DNA of 64,000 nt from Granulicatella sp041433555. Lineage in GTDB: Bacteria > Bacillota > Bacilli > Lactobacillales > Aerococcaceae. The notes under the pieces were generated by a model, which did no database searches, was not told the DNA's origin, and saw only the letters and a list, made by a program, of their open reading frames with translations. Shown in pieces: positions 25,501 through 33,583 of the stretch; the stretch's first letter is position 1, and the number at the start of each line of letters is the position of its first letter. A program made the position numbers and the translations under genes. The DNA is taken from assembly GCF_041433555.1 (NCBI RefSeq), contig NZ_JAPWBR010000002.1:62001-126000 (forward strand), given 5' to 3'.

Positions 25501-26241
25501 CTAGCATCCCTCTTCCTCTTTTACTTCTTGTAGTAACTTTGCTTCCTCTTTTGAGAGTTCATACTTTTCTAGTAAATCCGGTCTTCTTAAATACGTCTTA
25601 CGAAGCGACTCTTTCATTTGCCACTGTGCAATTTTTGCATGATTGCCGCTAAAGAGAACTTCTGGAACTTCCATTCCTTTATATTCTCTAGGACGTGTAT
25701 ATTGTGGGTGTTCCAGTAATCCTGTCGAATGCGAATCCCCAACAGCAGACGCGTCATTTCCTAATACATCTGGCAAGAGTCGCACCGTGGCATCAATCAT
25801 CACAGTTGCGGCTAATTCCCCACCGGTTAAGACGAAATCTCCAATCGAGTATTCATCCGTCACAAGCGTACGAATGCGTTCGTCATAACCTTCATAGTGG
25901 CCACAAATAAATACCAAATGTTCTTCCTTCGACAACTCTTCGGCATCCTTTTGCGTAAATGTCTTTCCAGCTGGGTCCATTAAAATCACACGTGGCATCG
26001 TCTCAGGAGAACGCTCACGAATCGAAGCAAGTGCTAAGTCGATTGGCTCTACTTTTAGCAGCATCCCAGCTCCACCACCGAATGGATAATCGTCGACATG
26101 ATTATGTTTATTGTTTGAAAACTGACGGAAATCCGTTGTCTCAAATTCAATTTTCCCAGCTTCAATGGCCTTCCCGATAATCGATTGCGTCATCGGTCCT
26201 TGTACCATTTCAGGGAATAATGTTAATACATCAATCTTCAT
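25501..26241 (-). CDS. trmD: tRNA (guanine-N1)-methyltransferase
   Basis: 246 residues. Makes m1G37 in tRNAs to prevent frameshifting. SPOUT fold with MKIDVLTLFPEMVQGP at the start, the SAM-binding knot (IFICGHYEGYDERI-like: VFICGHYEGYDERIRTLV), SIGDFVLTGGELAA, and the C-terminal LLEHPQYTRPREYKGMEVPEVLFSGNH. One bp from rimM. Confidence 0.98.
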   Translation of the reverse strand: MKIDVLTLFPEMVQGPMTQSIIGKAIEAGKIEFETTDFRQFSNNKHNHVDDYPFGGGAGMLLKVEPIDLALASIRERSPETMPRVILMDPAGKTFTQKDAEELSKEEHLVFICGHYEGYDERIRTLVTDEYSIGDFVLTGGELAATVMIDATVRLLPDVLGNDASAVGDSHSTGLLEHPQYTRPREYKGMEVPEVLFSGNHAKIAQWQMKESLRKTYLRRPDLLEKYELSKEEAKLLQEVKEEEGC

Positions 26242-26242
26242 C

Positions 26243-26758
26243 TTAATCGATCAACCCTTCCAATAAATGGATATAAGCTTTCTTTTCTTCTTTATCAACT
26301 TTATAAACGACTGGTTCAATAAATGGAATCAAGAGTTCTTTCTTTCCTTTTTGTTTTACAACCCAGACATCATTTGACCCTGGAGAAAGAATTTCAGTGA
26401 CTTTCCCAAGTACTTCGCCTTCATCCGTTACGATTTCAAGTCCGATAATTTCGTGGTAGTAAAACTCATCATCTTCAAGTTCTGTCAACTGCTCCTCGGC
26501 TACCTTAAGGAGACATTCTTTGTATTTTTCAACATCTTCGATACGGTTCATTCCTTCGAACGTTAACAAATCAAAGTTTTTATGACGACGATGACTAGCC
26601 ACCGTCACAAACGTTAGGAACTCTCCATCTTTAAAAATGGCTAATTCTGTCCCTTTTTTATAACGTTCTTCAGCAAAATCTGTCGTTGAAATCACACGTA
26701 CTTCTCCACGAAGTCCTTGTGTATTTACGATTTTTCCTACTTTATAAAAAGTTGTCAT
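26243..26758 (-). CDS. rimM: Ribosome maturation factor RimM
   Basis: 171 residues. Assists 30S head maturation by binding S19. N-terminal barrel (YKVGKIVNTQGLRGEVRVI) and C-terminal PRC barrel (EFYYHEIIGLEIVTDEGEVLGKV ... NDVWVVKQKGKKELLIPFIEPVV). Twelve bp after the upstream 113-residue gene, so probably transcribed with it. Confidence 0.97.
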   Translation of the reverse strand: MTTFYKVGKIVNTQGLRGEVRVISTTDFAEERYKKGTELAIFKDGEFLTFVTVASHRRHKNFDLLTFEGMNRIEDVEKYKECLLKVAEEQLTELEDDEFYYHEIIGLEIVTDEGEVLGKVTEILSPGSNDVWVVKQKGKKELLIPFIEPVVYKVDKEEKKAYIHLLEGLID

Positions 26759-26770
26759 TCCATTACCTCC

Positions 26771-27112
26771 TTAAAAGAGTCGTTCTACAATAATCTTAAG
26801 CGTCTCATCCGTTACTTCAATATCGTAATCATCAATACATTGACCAAGGATGCAATAGTTTTTATCACGATTATGCGATCCCATCAACGAACTGTACATC
26901 GAATCTAATTCTAAGTGTTTTTCTACAGATAATCCTACTTCTAATAAATCTAAGTCTTCCGGTAATTTTGTATACGGCGCTGTGCACGTAATCGTTGCTT
27001 TTTCATGCGGTACATACACGACATGCGCTGTTACATCATACAATTCGTGATATAAATAGTAGTCCACCATTTCCTTCACGATACGTTTCACAAAATCCTT
27101 TTCTGTTGCCAT
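26771..27112 (-). CDS. Hypothetical protein between DUF1576 gene and rimM
   Basis: 113 residues, not recognised. Soluble, acidic, with a N-terminal amphipathic helix (DFVKRIVKEMVDYYLYHELY), a beta stretch (VTAHVVYVPHEKATITCTAP) and a C-terminal helix-strand part including HNRDKNYCILGQCIDDYDIEV. The ATG overlaps the stop of the DUF1576 membrane protein by one base (TAATG), suggesting a fixed partnership with it. Confidence 0.7.
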   Translation of the reverse strand: MATEKDFVKRIVKEMVDYYLYHELYDVTAHVVYVPHEKATITCTAPYTKLPEDLDLLEVGLSVEKHLELDSMYSSLMGSHNRDKNYCILGQCIDDYDIEVTDETLKIIVERLF

Positions 27113-28404
27113 TATCCCTCAGCCTTTCTTTCGTTTATATCTTGACGAATTCCTTCAAAAATTTCAAAAATTGGTACGAGAACTGCTGCAACGAATCCTC
27201 CCGCGAATCCATTGTTATAAAGGTTTAATCCACCATGCATTACAACCACGTGGCTCACAAGTGTAATGTGTACAAACCCTGCAATCACCCCAGCAAGCGG
27301 TCCATAATATCCGCTCACCGGCGCTAATGTCGTTCCAAAAATCGCAGCCACAAGTGCACTCGTACTTGCCACGTCAACTCCTGTTAAGTAGCAGCCAATC
27401 ATAATCCCTACTAGAACAGGAACCGTATTTTTCACTTGATTCCCGAAGGCTCCAAAACTCATCGCTCCGATAATACTACCGACAATCGGACCATTGAGTT
27501 GCCCACCATTAATCATCACATAACCTAATAGGATGAGCCCCATAATACTCATATTGAATGTCACTGTAGCCAAGTTTGTCATCTCTACGAAGTCACTTGG
27601 CAGACGTCCTGATAGTTTCAAGAGTAATTTAAAGTGATATTTTTCTTTCTTTTTAAAATGAAGATAGAAACTTGTCGCAAGTAAAACCACACAAAGTCCA
27701 ATTAAGATTCCATATAAAATCAGCGGACTTTCTGTATTCGCAAGCGTCTTTGTTTCTACTTCGATTTCAAATGCATTTAGAAATCCTAGGACGACCATCC
27801 CAACGATTCCAGCTGTAAACCCAACGTTATACAAGCTGAACCCTTGATGGAACCCTAAATATTGCGTTGATAATTGTGGCAAGATAAATCCAATAAAGAT
27901 TCCAAGCGCATACGCCACAAGAATGCTCCAACCACTTGGCAAAGCTCCTCCAAAAGCAAGGAAAGAAACAAGTGGTCCTAATGCCGACCCAAACAATCCG
28001 ACAATGACATAATTTCGATAATTCTGCTTTGTGACTTTTGCATAAATCCATACGCCTAGCATAAACGGAATACTGTTAAAAAGGTTTTTCCCGAAGAATG
28101 AGAATCCTGCAAGCATCCCCAAACTCCCAATAACGGTTCCGTTAACAGGAATTTCTAATTTCTTATAACTATAAATATTTATCAGAAGCATAATAGCCAC
28201 ATTCAATAGCGTACTTCCGACAGACGCAATTTGCATATAATCCGTAAACAACTGACTTGGCGAAATTAATATCGTAATCATTCCATCAAGTAGTCTCTGT
28301 GGTGATTCAAGACAAAATGCAAGTAACATCAAAATAGCGGATAGGCCAAATAAATAATAATATTGTCGATTCATTTGTTCTTTTAATATCGGCTTTTTCT
28401 TCAT
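27112..28404 (-). CDS. DUF1576 multi-pass membrane protein
   Basis: 430 residues, about 11-12 hydrophobic helices in two similar halves. Each half carries a phrase of the type LYNVGFTAGIVGMV / LYNNGFAGGFVAAV and glycine-rich re-entrant-like stretches (SLGMLAGFSFFGKN, GAMSFGAFGNQ), as in inverted-repeat transporters. Family function is not established; transport is an inference from topology. First gene of a transcript that appears to continue into rimM-trmD-arsR. Confidence 0.85.
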   Translation of the reverse strand: MKKKPILKEQMNRQYYYLFGLSAILMLLAFCLESPQRLLDGMITILISPSQLFTDYMQIASVGSTLLNVAIMLLINIYSYKKLEIPVNGTVIGSLGMLAGFSFFGKNLFNSIPFMLGVWIYAKVTKQNYRNYVIVGLFGSALGPLVSFLAFGGALPSGWSILVAYALGIFIGFILPQLSTQYLGFHQGFSLYNVGFTAGIVGMVVLGFLNAFEIEVETKTLANTESPLILYGILIGLCVVLLATSFYLHFKKKEKYHFKLLLKLSGRLPSDFVEMTNLATVTFNMSIMGLILLGYVMINGGQLNGPIVGSIIGAMSFGAFGNQVKNTVPVLVGIMIGCYLTGVDVASTSALVAAIFGTTLAPVSGYYGPLAGVIAGFVHITLVSHVVVMHGGLNLYNNGFAGGFVAAVLVPIFEIFEGIRQDINERKAEG

Positions 28405-28438
28405 AAGGTCTTCCCTTCAACTATAATTTTACTCACTT

Positions 28439-28467
28439 ATCATACCAAACTCACGAAAAACAATCAA
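28439..28467 (-). promoter_or_regulatory. Promoter of the DUF1576-rimM-trmD transcript
   Basis: Minus strand TTGATT (28462-28467), 17 bases, TATGAT (28439-28444), 35 bases upstream of the ATG at 28404. Confidence 0.65.
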
Positions 28468-28502
28468 AAACCCGAGTACTAACAACAATAAAAGAACACT
28501 CG

Positions 28503-28545
28503 TTATACCGTATACGGTATAATGAGTGATACCTTATACGGTATC
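28503..28545. repeat. Two adjacent palindromes of related sequence
   Basis: TTATACCGTATACGGTATAA (28503-28522) is a perfect 20-bp palindrome. Five bases on, GATACC-TTATAC-GGTATC (28528-28545) is an inverted repeat sharing ATAC/GGTAT. They lie about 40 bp upstream of the DUF1576 -35 and may be operators. Confidence 0.55.
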
Positions 28546-28620
28546 ACCCACCTTTTCTTCCACTCTAACTCAACGCAGAAATCCATATACTGTAGCACTA
28601 ACAATTTTAAGCACCTCGTT

Positions 28621-28798
28621 CAAAGCACACACCTTTTTCTGTCTCTTCCCCCGGTGAAGCCTTGCAGAAATCCAACTTTTTTTATAGTACCAACGATTAC
28701 AAGGCGCTCCATTCCCAGCACACACCCTCTTCTGTCTCTTCCCCCGGCAAAGCTTTGAAGAAATCCAACTTTTTTATAGTACCAACGATTACAAACCT
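28621..28798. repeat. Direct repeat, two units of about 80-90 bp
   Basis: Unit 1 (28621-28710) and unit 2 (28714-28798) both contain GCACACAC, TCTGTCTCTTCCCCCGG, GAAATCCAACTTTTTT and TATAGTACCAACGATTAC, with small differences. A more decayed third relative is at about 28545-28610. The last 18 bases of each unit equal the outer left end of the structured element at 28781-28975, so these look like tandemly duplicated or truncated arms of it. Confidence 0.75.
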
Positions 28799-28975
28799 TT
28801 CGGATTCTATACTAGCAGTACTAGGGGATAGCATTCAAAGTGAATTATGGACTCTTAAAAATTTATTTTTTAGAGTCCATTTGAATCTTGAAAGAGATTG
28901 AGACCATAGGCTCAATCCGGTGCCCTAGTACAGCTAGTATAGAGACAATCCGAAAGGATTGACGTAATCGTTGGT
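28781..28975 (+). repeat. Structured intergenic element, copy A
   Basis: 195 bp. Outer arms pair perfectly in blocks: ACCAACGATTAC (28781-28792) with 28964-28975; CCTTTCGGATT (28796-28806) with 28947-28957; CTATACTAGC-A-GTACTAGGG (28807-28826) with CCCTAGTAC-A-GCTAGTATAG (28923-28942), leaving one A opposite A. Inside are hairpin 1 (28847-28880, apex AATTTATT) and hairpin 2 (28896-28917, GATTGAG/CTCAATC). Lies downstream of the khpA terminator. Confidence 0.85.
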
Positions 28976-28987
28976 CTAATTATGTAT

Positions 28988-29019
28988 AACAAAAAAAGCC
29001 TTGGATTTCTCCAAGGCTT
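28988..29019 (-). terminator. Terminator of rpsP-khpA
   Basis: AAGCCTTGGA (28996-29005) pairs with TCCAAGGCTT (29010-29019); T run on the minus strand. Confidence 0.9.
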
Positions 29020-29026
29020 CGTCCTA

Positions 29027-29272
29027 TTAATCTAGGTTCTCAATACTAAGACGCACACGTTTTGGTCCGCGAGTACGAACACTATAAGTAATCGTACGGA
29101 TTGCGCGAGCCACACGACCTTGTTTACCGATCACACGACCGATATCTTGAGGATTCACGCGTAAAGTATATTCCATGAATTCATCTGATTCAGAGATGTC
29201 GATACGAACATCATCAGGGAATTCAACTAATGGTTTAACCATTGACAATACTAATTCACTAATCTCAGGCAT
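29027..29272 (-). CDS. khpA: KH-domain RNA-binding protein KhpA
   Basis: 81 residues from ATG (MPEISELVLSMVKPLVEF), 8 bases after GAGAGG; the frame could be read from a GTG at 29281. Single KH domain with the GxxG loop in IGRVIGKQGRVARAIRTI. In streptococci KhpA pairs with KhpB (Jag/EloR) to control cell elongation genes. Follows rpsP as usual in Firmicutes. Confidence 0.95.
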   Translation of the reverse strand: MPEISELVLSMVKPLVEFPDDVRIDISESDEFMEYTLRVNPQDIGRVIGKQGRVARAIRTITYSVRTRGPKRVRLSIENLD

Positions 29273-29311
29273 TCTTTTCACCTCTCCATCGAATTGTCGA
29301 CTTTATAGAAA

Positions 29312-29584
29312 TTACTTAGAAAACTTTGATTCGTGGAATTTCTTCATGATACCTTGTTGTGATAACAAGTTACGAACTGTATCAGAAGGTTGCGCACCGT
29401 TTGCTAACCATTGTAATGCTAATTCTTCATTGATTGAAACTTCAGCTGGGTTTAATAGTGGGTTGTATGTTCCGATTGTTTCGATGAAACGACCATCACG
29501 TGGTGAACGTGAATCAGCTACAACAACACGGTAGAAAGGACTTTTCTTAGAACCCATACGTTTTAAACGAATTTTAACTGCCAT
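29312..29584 (-). CDS. rpsP: Ribosomal protein S16
   Basis: 90 residues: MAVKIRLKRMGSKKSPFYRVVVADSRSPRDGRFIE is the conserved bS16 start. Small-subunit assembly protein. First gene of the rpsP-khpA transcript. Confidence 0.99.
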   Translation of the reverse strand: MAVKIRLKRMGSKKSPFYRVVVADSRSPRDGRFIETIGTYNPLLNPAEVSINEELALQWLANGAQPSDTVRNLLSQQGIMKKFHESKFSK

Positions 29585-29620
29585 AATTTACACCTCCATG
29601 TATTAATCTCACAGTTACAT

Positions 29621-29649
29621 AGTTTAGCAGATGGAAGGATGCTTGTAAA
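29621..29649 (-). promoter_or_regulatory. Promoter of rpsP-khpA
   Basis: Minus strand TTTACA (29644-29649), 17 bases, TAAACT (29621-29626); GGAGG ribosome site lies downstream. Confidence 0.7.
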
Positions 29650-29742
29650 GTATTTTCTCTTTACACCTTTAACTTTTTTTGTAAAAAACGCTCTAAACCC
29701 TACTCCCACTAGCAATAAATAGTAATTTTCATCGTTTTTTGA

Positions 29743-29748
29743 TATAAT
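29743..29748 (+). promoter_or_regulatory. Extended -10 promoter of the class A PBP
   Basis: TGATATAAT gives a TGn extension plus consensus -10 TATAAT at 29743-29748; no clear -35. Confidence 0.55.
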
Positions 29749-29784
29749 GGACAAAAATATGTATAAATGAAAAGAGTTGAACTT

Positions 29785-32319
29785 ATGTCAGAACAGAACC
29801 AAACTCCAGATTGGCGCGAGGCTCTACTTTCTATTTGGAACAAACCGATTCTTAAAAATATGCGTTTTATTTTTAATATTGCTTATTCAGTCCTTAAAAA
29901 CATTTTCGTAATCGCAATTCTAGCACTGATGCTTATTGGTGTATTCGGAGGCGGGATTGGACTTGGATACTTTGCAAGTTTGACTTCCAATGAAGAACCT
30001 CTTACTCAAGAACAAATGAGTGATGCCATCGGAAATCTCAACTTAATCTCAAGTTTCTACTATCAAGATGGAACGAAGATTTCAGATGTAAATACTGATG
30101 AGTTACGTATTGTAAAACCTTTATCAGAAATTTCGCAATATGTAAAAGATGGAATCATCGCAACAGAAGATAGTTCATTCTATGATCATAACGGGATTGT
30201 TCCTAAGGCTCTTATCCGTGCCCTCTTACAAGAAGTTGCTTCTTCTGATTCAGGCGCAACGGGTGGATCTACCTTAACACAACAATTAATTAAACAACAG
30301 ATTTTAACAAGCGAAGTTACTTTCAAACGTAAAGCCAATGAAATTCTTTACGCATTACGTCTTGAAAAACACTTTACAAAAGACCAAATCTTAGAAGCTT
30401 ACTTAAATGTTTCTCCGTTTGGACGTAATCATAACGGGTTAAATATCGCCGGTATCGAAGAAGCCGCTCAAGGTGTCTTCGGGGTTTCCGCAAAAGATTT
30501 ATCATTACCACAAGCAGCGTATCTTGTTGGGATGCCTCAAAACCCAATTGTTTACACACCGTATACAAACATCGCAACGATGAAAGAAGACGTGTCTGCT
30601 GGTGTAGAACGTATGAAGACTGTTCTATTTAGTATGTATCGTGAAAACAAAATTACTAAAGAACAATACGAAGAAGCGCTTGCGTACGACATTACGATGG
30701 ACTTCCTTCCTCCAAAAGAGCTCACTTCAAACCGTCAATCATACTTATATCAAGCTGTTCATCGTGAAGCGGTTAAAGTCTTAATGACAAAAGCAGCTGA
30801 GAAAAACAAATTGACGTATAACGATGTGAAAAACGATTCAGAGTTATATAGTAAATACTATAATGAAGCTGAGCGCGAATTAAGCTCTTCAGGTTACCGT
30901 ATAACATCAACTGTTGACCAAAAAGTATACGATGCGATGCAAAAAGCCATTGCTGAAGGCGGGGACTTAATCGGACCAACGTATAACACTCAATATGTTG
31001 ATCAAAGTACTGGTGAAACTAAAACTCAAAAAGAGCCAGCTCAAAACGGTGCTGTGTTAATTGAAAACAAAACAGGTCGTATTCTTGGTTTCGTCGCAGG
31101 TCGTGACTTTGAAGCCAACCAAGTGGACCACGCGTTCTCAACACACCGCTCTCCTGGTTCAACCATCAAACCAATCTTGGTGTACGCGCCAGCGATTGAA
31201 AACAACTTAATTTATCCAGCAAGTATTGTTCCGGATACGAAGATTAGTATCGCACAAGGAAACGGAACTTACTGGCAACCAACCAACTATGGTAACTCAA
31301 TTACGAACCAATTCTTAACGGTTCGTTACGCACTGTTCAAATCATTAAATAACCCAGTAATTAAGATTTACCAAGCAATGCTTCAAAAAGGCATTAACGC
31401 TGGTGAATACTTGAAGAAAATGGGGATCACTGAAGGTATCGGTGAAGATGAATATCAAAATATCGCCCTTTCAATCGGTGGTACGAGAACAGGTCCTTCT
31501 GTAAGAGAACAAACAAGTGCCTTCTCTACACTGGCAAATGGCGGTGAACACCACGAATCATACTTAATCGAAAAGATTGAAGACTCTCGTGGAAATGTGA
31601 TTTACCAACACGAAGATAAATCAGAGCGCGTCTTCTCAGATGCAACAGCGTTCTTAACAACAAATATGTTACAAGATATTGCAAGCTCTACTATCTTCTA
31701 CAACATTAAAGGAAATATGGGATTCAGTTCTGATTTAGCTGGTAAAACAGGTACTTCAGAAAACGAGATTGATAACTGGTTTGTAGCTTACACTCCAACA
31801 GTTACTCTTGGTTCATGGATCGGATATGACAACTTCTATAACGCTCGTTACGCCATCACTGGTGGAGACGGATACGGCGAACCAACGATGCGTAGTCAAC
31901 GTCAATGGACGAACTTGATGAGAGCTGCATACGAAGCAAACCCTGAATTGATTGGTAAAGAAACAAGCTTTACGCAACCAGACTCTGTTTATCGTGATTC
32001 TGTCGTATCAACAACTGGTACAAAAGCAGGTTCATTTAAAGCAGAAAACGGTGGTACTTATTCAATCGGTGGTTCTATGACAACAGATTGGTTCAAGAAG
32101 AACTTCCCTCCTATGAATCCAAAATACGACTTTATGGTAGGTGCAACTCCAGAAGAATTAAATCGATTCTGGAATAAATCTTCATCTTCTAGCGATAAGA
32201 AAAAAGAAGAGGAGAAAAAGAAAGAAGAAAAGAAACCTGAGACAACTCAAGCACCAACAACTCAAGCGCCAGCAACTCAAGCGCCTACTCCTCAACCTCA
32301 AACAACAAAAGCACGTTAA
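29785..32319 (+). CDS. Class A penicillin-binding protein (bifunctional)
   Basis: About 844 residues from MSEQNQTPDWRE (AAAGAG upstream; an in-frame ATG at 29767 lacks a site). Polymerises and cross-links peptidoglycan outside the membrane. One N-terminal membrane helix (VIAILALMLIGVFGGGIGLGY). GT51 domain with catalytic ATEDSSFYDHNG and GGSTLTQQLIKQ. Transpeptidase domain with SxxK in GSTIKPILVY, SxN in KSLNNPV and KTGT in AGKTGTSEN. The C-terminus is a Lys/Glu stretch followed by TTQAPTTQAPATQAP repeats, the same linker type as in the lipoproteins at 52.9-58.8 kb. Best match PBP2a/PBP1a of Lactobacillales. Confidence 0.94.
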   Translation: MSEQNQTPDWREALLSIWNKPILKNMRFIFNIAYSVLKNIFVIAILALMLIGVFGGGIGLGYFASLTSNEEPLTQEQMSDAIGNLNLISSFYYQDGTKISDVNTDELRIVKPLSEISQYVKDGIIATEDSSFYDHNGIVPKALIRALLQEVASSDSGATGGSTLTQQLIKQQILTSEVTFKRKANEILYALRLEKHFTKDQILEAYLNVSPFGRNHNGLNIAGIEEAAQGVFGVSAKDLSLPQAAYLVGMPQNPIVYTPYTNIATMKEDVSAGVERMKTVLFSMYRENKITKEQYEEALAYDITMDFLPPKELTSNRQSYLYQAVHREAVKVLMTKAAEKNKLTYNDVKNDSELYSKYYNEAERELSSSGYRITSTVDQKVYDAMQKAIAEGGDLIGPTYNTQYVDQSTGETKTQKEPAQNGAVLIENKTGRILGFVAGRDFEANQVDHAFSTHRSPGSTIKPILVYAPAIENNLIYPASIVPDTKISIAQGNGTYWQPTNYGNSITNQFLTVRYALFKSLNNPVIKIYQAMLQKGINAGEYLKKMGITEGIGEDEYQNIALSIGGTRTGPSVREQTSAFSTLANGGEHHESYLIEKIEDSRGNVIYQHEDKSERVFSDATAFLTTNMLQDIASSTIFYNIKGNMGFSSDLAGKTGTSENEIDNWFVAYTPTVTLGSWIGYDNFYNARYAITGGDGYGEPTMRSQRQWTNLMRAAYEANPELIGKETSFTQPDSVYRDSVVSTTGTKAGSFKAENGGTYSIGGSMTTDWFKKNFPPMNPKYDFMVGATPEELNRFWNKSSSSSDKKKEEEKKKEEKKPETTQAPTTQAPATQAPTPQPQTTKAR

Positions 32320-32326
32320 TCTAAAT

Positions 32327-32368
32327 AACAGAAAGGCTGGATAATGTCCAGCCTTTCTGTTATTTCCT
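32327..32368 (+). terminator. Terminator of the PBP gene
   Basis: AACAGAAAGGCTGGA (32327-32341) pairs perfectly with TCCAGCCTTTCTGTT (32347-32361), followed by a T-rich tail. Confidence 0.85.
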
Positions 32369-32383
32369 TCTATTCTCTATAGT

Positions 32384-32417
32384 ATAAAAAACAGCCTATT
32401 CTATGTGATAGGCTGTT
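32384..32417 (-). terminator. Terminator of ccpA
   Basis: AACAGCCTAT (32390-32399) pairs with ATAGGCTGTT (32408-32417), T-rich on the minus strand. Confidence 0.8.
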
Positions 32418-32426
32418 CGTTTATTC

Positions 32427-33428
32427 TTACTTTGTTGTGTTTCGTAACTCAATCTTGTAAGGTAATGTGATTTCAGATTCTACAATCTCTTCTTTATTCA
32501 TAATCTTTGTCAATAGACGCATTGCTACGGCACCAATGTCATATAAAGGTGGTGCAATTGTTGAAAGAATTGGACGTGTCATCTTCGTTAATTTAGAGTT
32601 ATTGCTTGAGATGATTTCGAATTTCTCAGGAACCTTAATTCCTAAGTCGATTAATCCATTTAATAATCCTACTGAAGTTTCGTCGTCTGTTACGATTGCA
32701 GCTGTTACGCCAGCTTTATGAATACGTTCTGCTACAGATTCACCTGCATGGTATGTCAATGGCACTTCGTATACTAATTTCGGATCGAATTTAATACCCG
32801 CTTTCTCTAAAGCTGCTTTATATCCTTCTAAACGTAAATCTACAGAAGCAACATTTTTCAACGCAGCTGTTACGAAAGCCACTTTCTTATGTCCGTTTTC
32901 AATTAATGTTTCAACCGCTTCTTGAGTCGCTTCTTTATAATCAATATTGACAGACGCAATTTCATGTTCAGCATCCATTGTTCCTGCTAAAACAATTGGT
33001 GTTTTAGAACGAATGATTTCAGTGCGTAATTCAGGTGTTAAATGGTTTCCCATATATAAAATACCATCTACTTGTTTTGACAATAATGTGTTTAACACTT
33101 GAATTTCTTTATGATTATTTTGGTCAGAGTTCGCTAGAATAATGTTGTATTTATACATTGTCGCAATGTCATCAATCCCACGCGCTAAGCTCGCAAAGTA
33201 AAGGTTTGTGACATCTGGAATGATGACTCCAACAGTCGTAGTTTTTTTACTTGCAAGTCCACGAGCAACGGCATTTGGACGATAATCTAATTCATCGATA
33301 ACATCTAGCACTCTCTTACGAGTCGCTGGTTTTACGTTAGGGTTCCCATTTACTACACGTGATACTGTAGCCATGGATACATTTGCTTCACGAGCAACAT
33401 CATAAATCGTAATTGTTTGCTTTTCCAT
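32427..33428 (-). CDS. ccpA: Catabolite control protein A
   Basis: 333 residues, LacI/GalR family. With Ser46-phosphorylated HPr it binds cre sites and controls carbon catabolite repression. N-terminal HTH TITIYDVAREANVSMATVSRVVNGNPNVKPATR, hinge helix RPNAVARGLASKKT, then a periplasmic-binding-protein-like effector domain (VGVIIPDVTNLYFASLARGI, DGILYMGNHLTPE). Divergent from pepQ, the standard arrangement in Lactobacillales. Confidence 0.96.
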   Translation of the reverse strand: MEKQTITIYDVAREANVSMATVSRVVNGNPNVKPATRKRVLDVIDELDYRPNAVARGLASKKTTTVGVIIPDVTNLYFASLARGIDDIATMYKYNIILANSDQNNHKEIQVLNTLLSKQVDGILYMGNHLTPELRTEIIRSKTPIVLAGTMDAEHEIASVNIDYKEATQEAVETLIENGHKKVAFVTAALKNVASVDLRLEGYKAALEKAGIKFDPKLVYEVPLTYHAGESVAERIHKAGVTAAIVTDDETSVGLLNGLIDLGIKVPEKFEIISSNNSKLTKMTRPILSTIAPPLYDIGAVAMRLLTKIMNKEEIVESEITLPYKIELRNTTK

Positions 33429-33489
33429 CTACAAATCTCCTTTGTGCATCTTTTCATCTATTCATAGGGTAGCACTTTCATAAATCTTT

Positions 33490-33503
33490 TGCAAGCGTTT
33501 AAC
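33490..33503. promoter_or_regulatory. cre-like site between ccpA and pepQ
   Basis: TGCAAGCGTTTAAC keeps the AAGCGTTT core of the cre consensus TGWAARCGYTWNCW with two mismatches. It lies 62 bases upstream of the ccpA start codon, suggesting autoregulation and possible control of pepQ. Confidence 0.55.
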
Positions 33504-33583
33504 AACAATTTTCATATAATTTTTGAAACTATTTACATCATTGATGCAATAATATGCTACAATAGATTCAAGGAGATGAAATT

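Noticed and set aside
28781..28975. Insertion sequence end or transposase remnant
   Set aside because: No transposase-like frame in or near any copy; the elements are non-coding and shorter than 250 bp. A MITE-like origin remains possible but no autonomous partner is seen.
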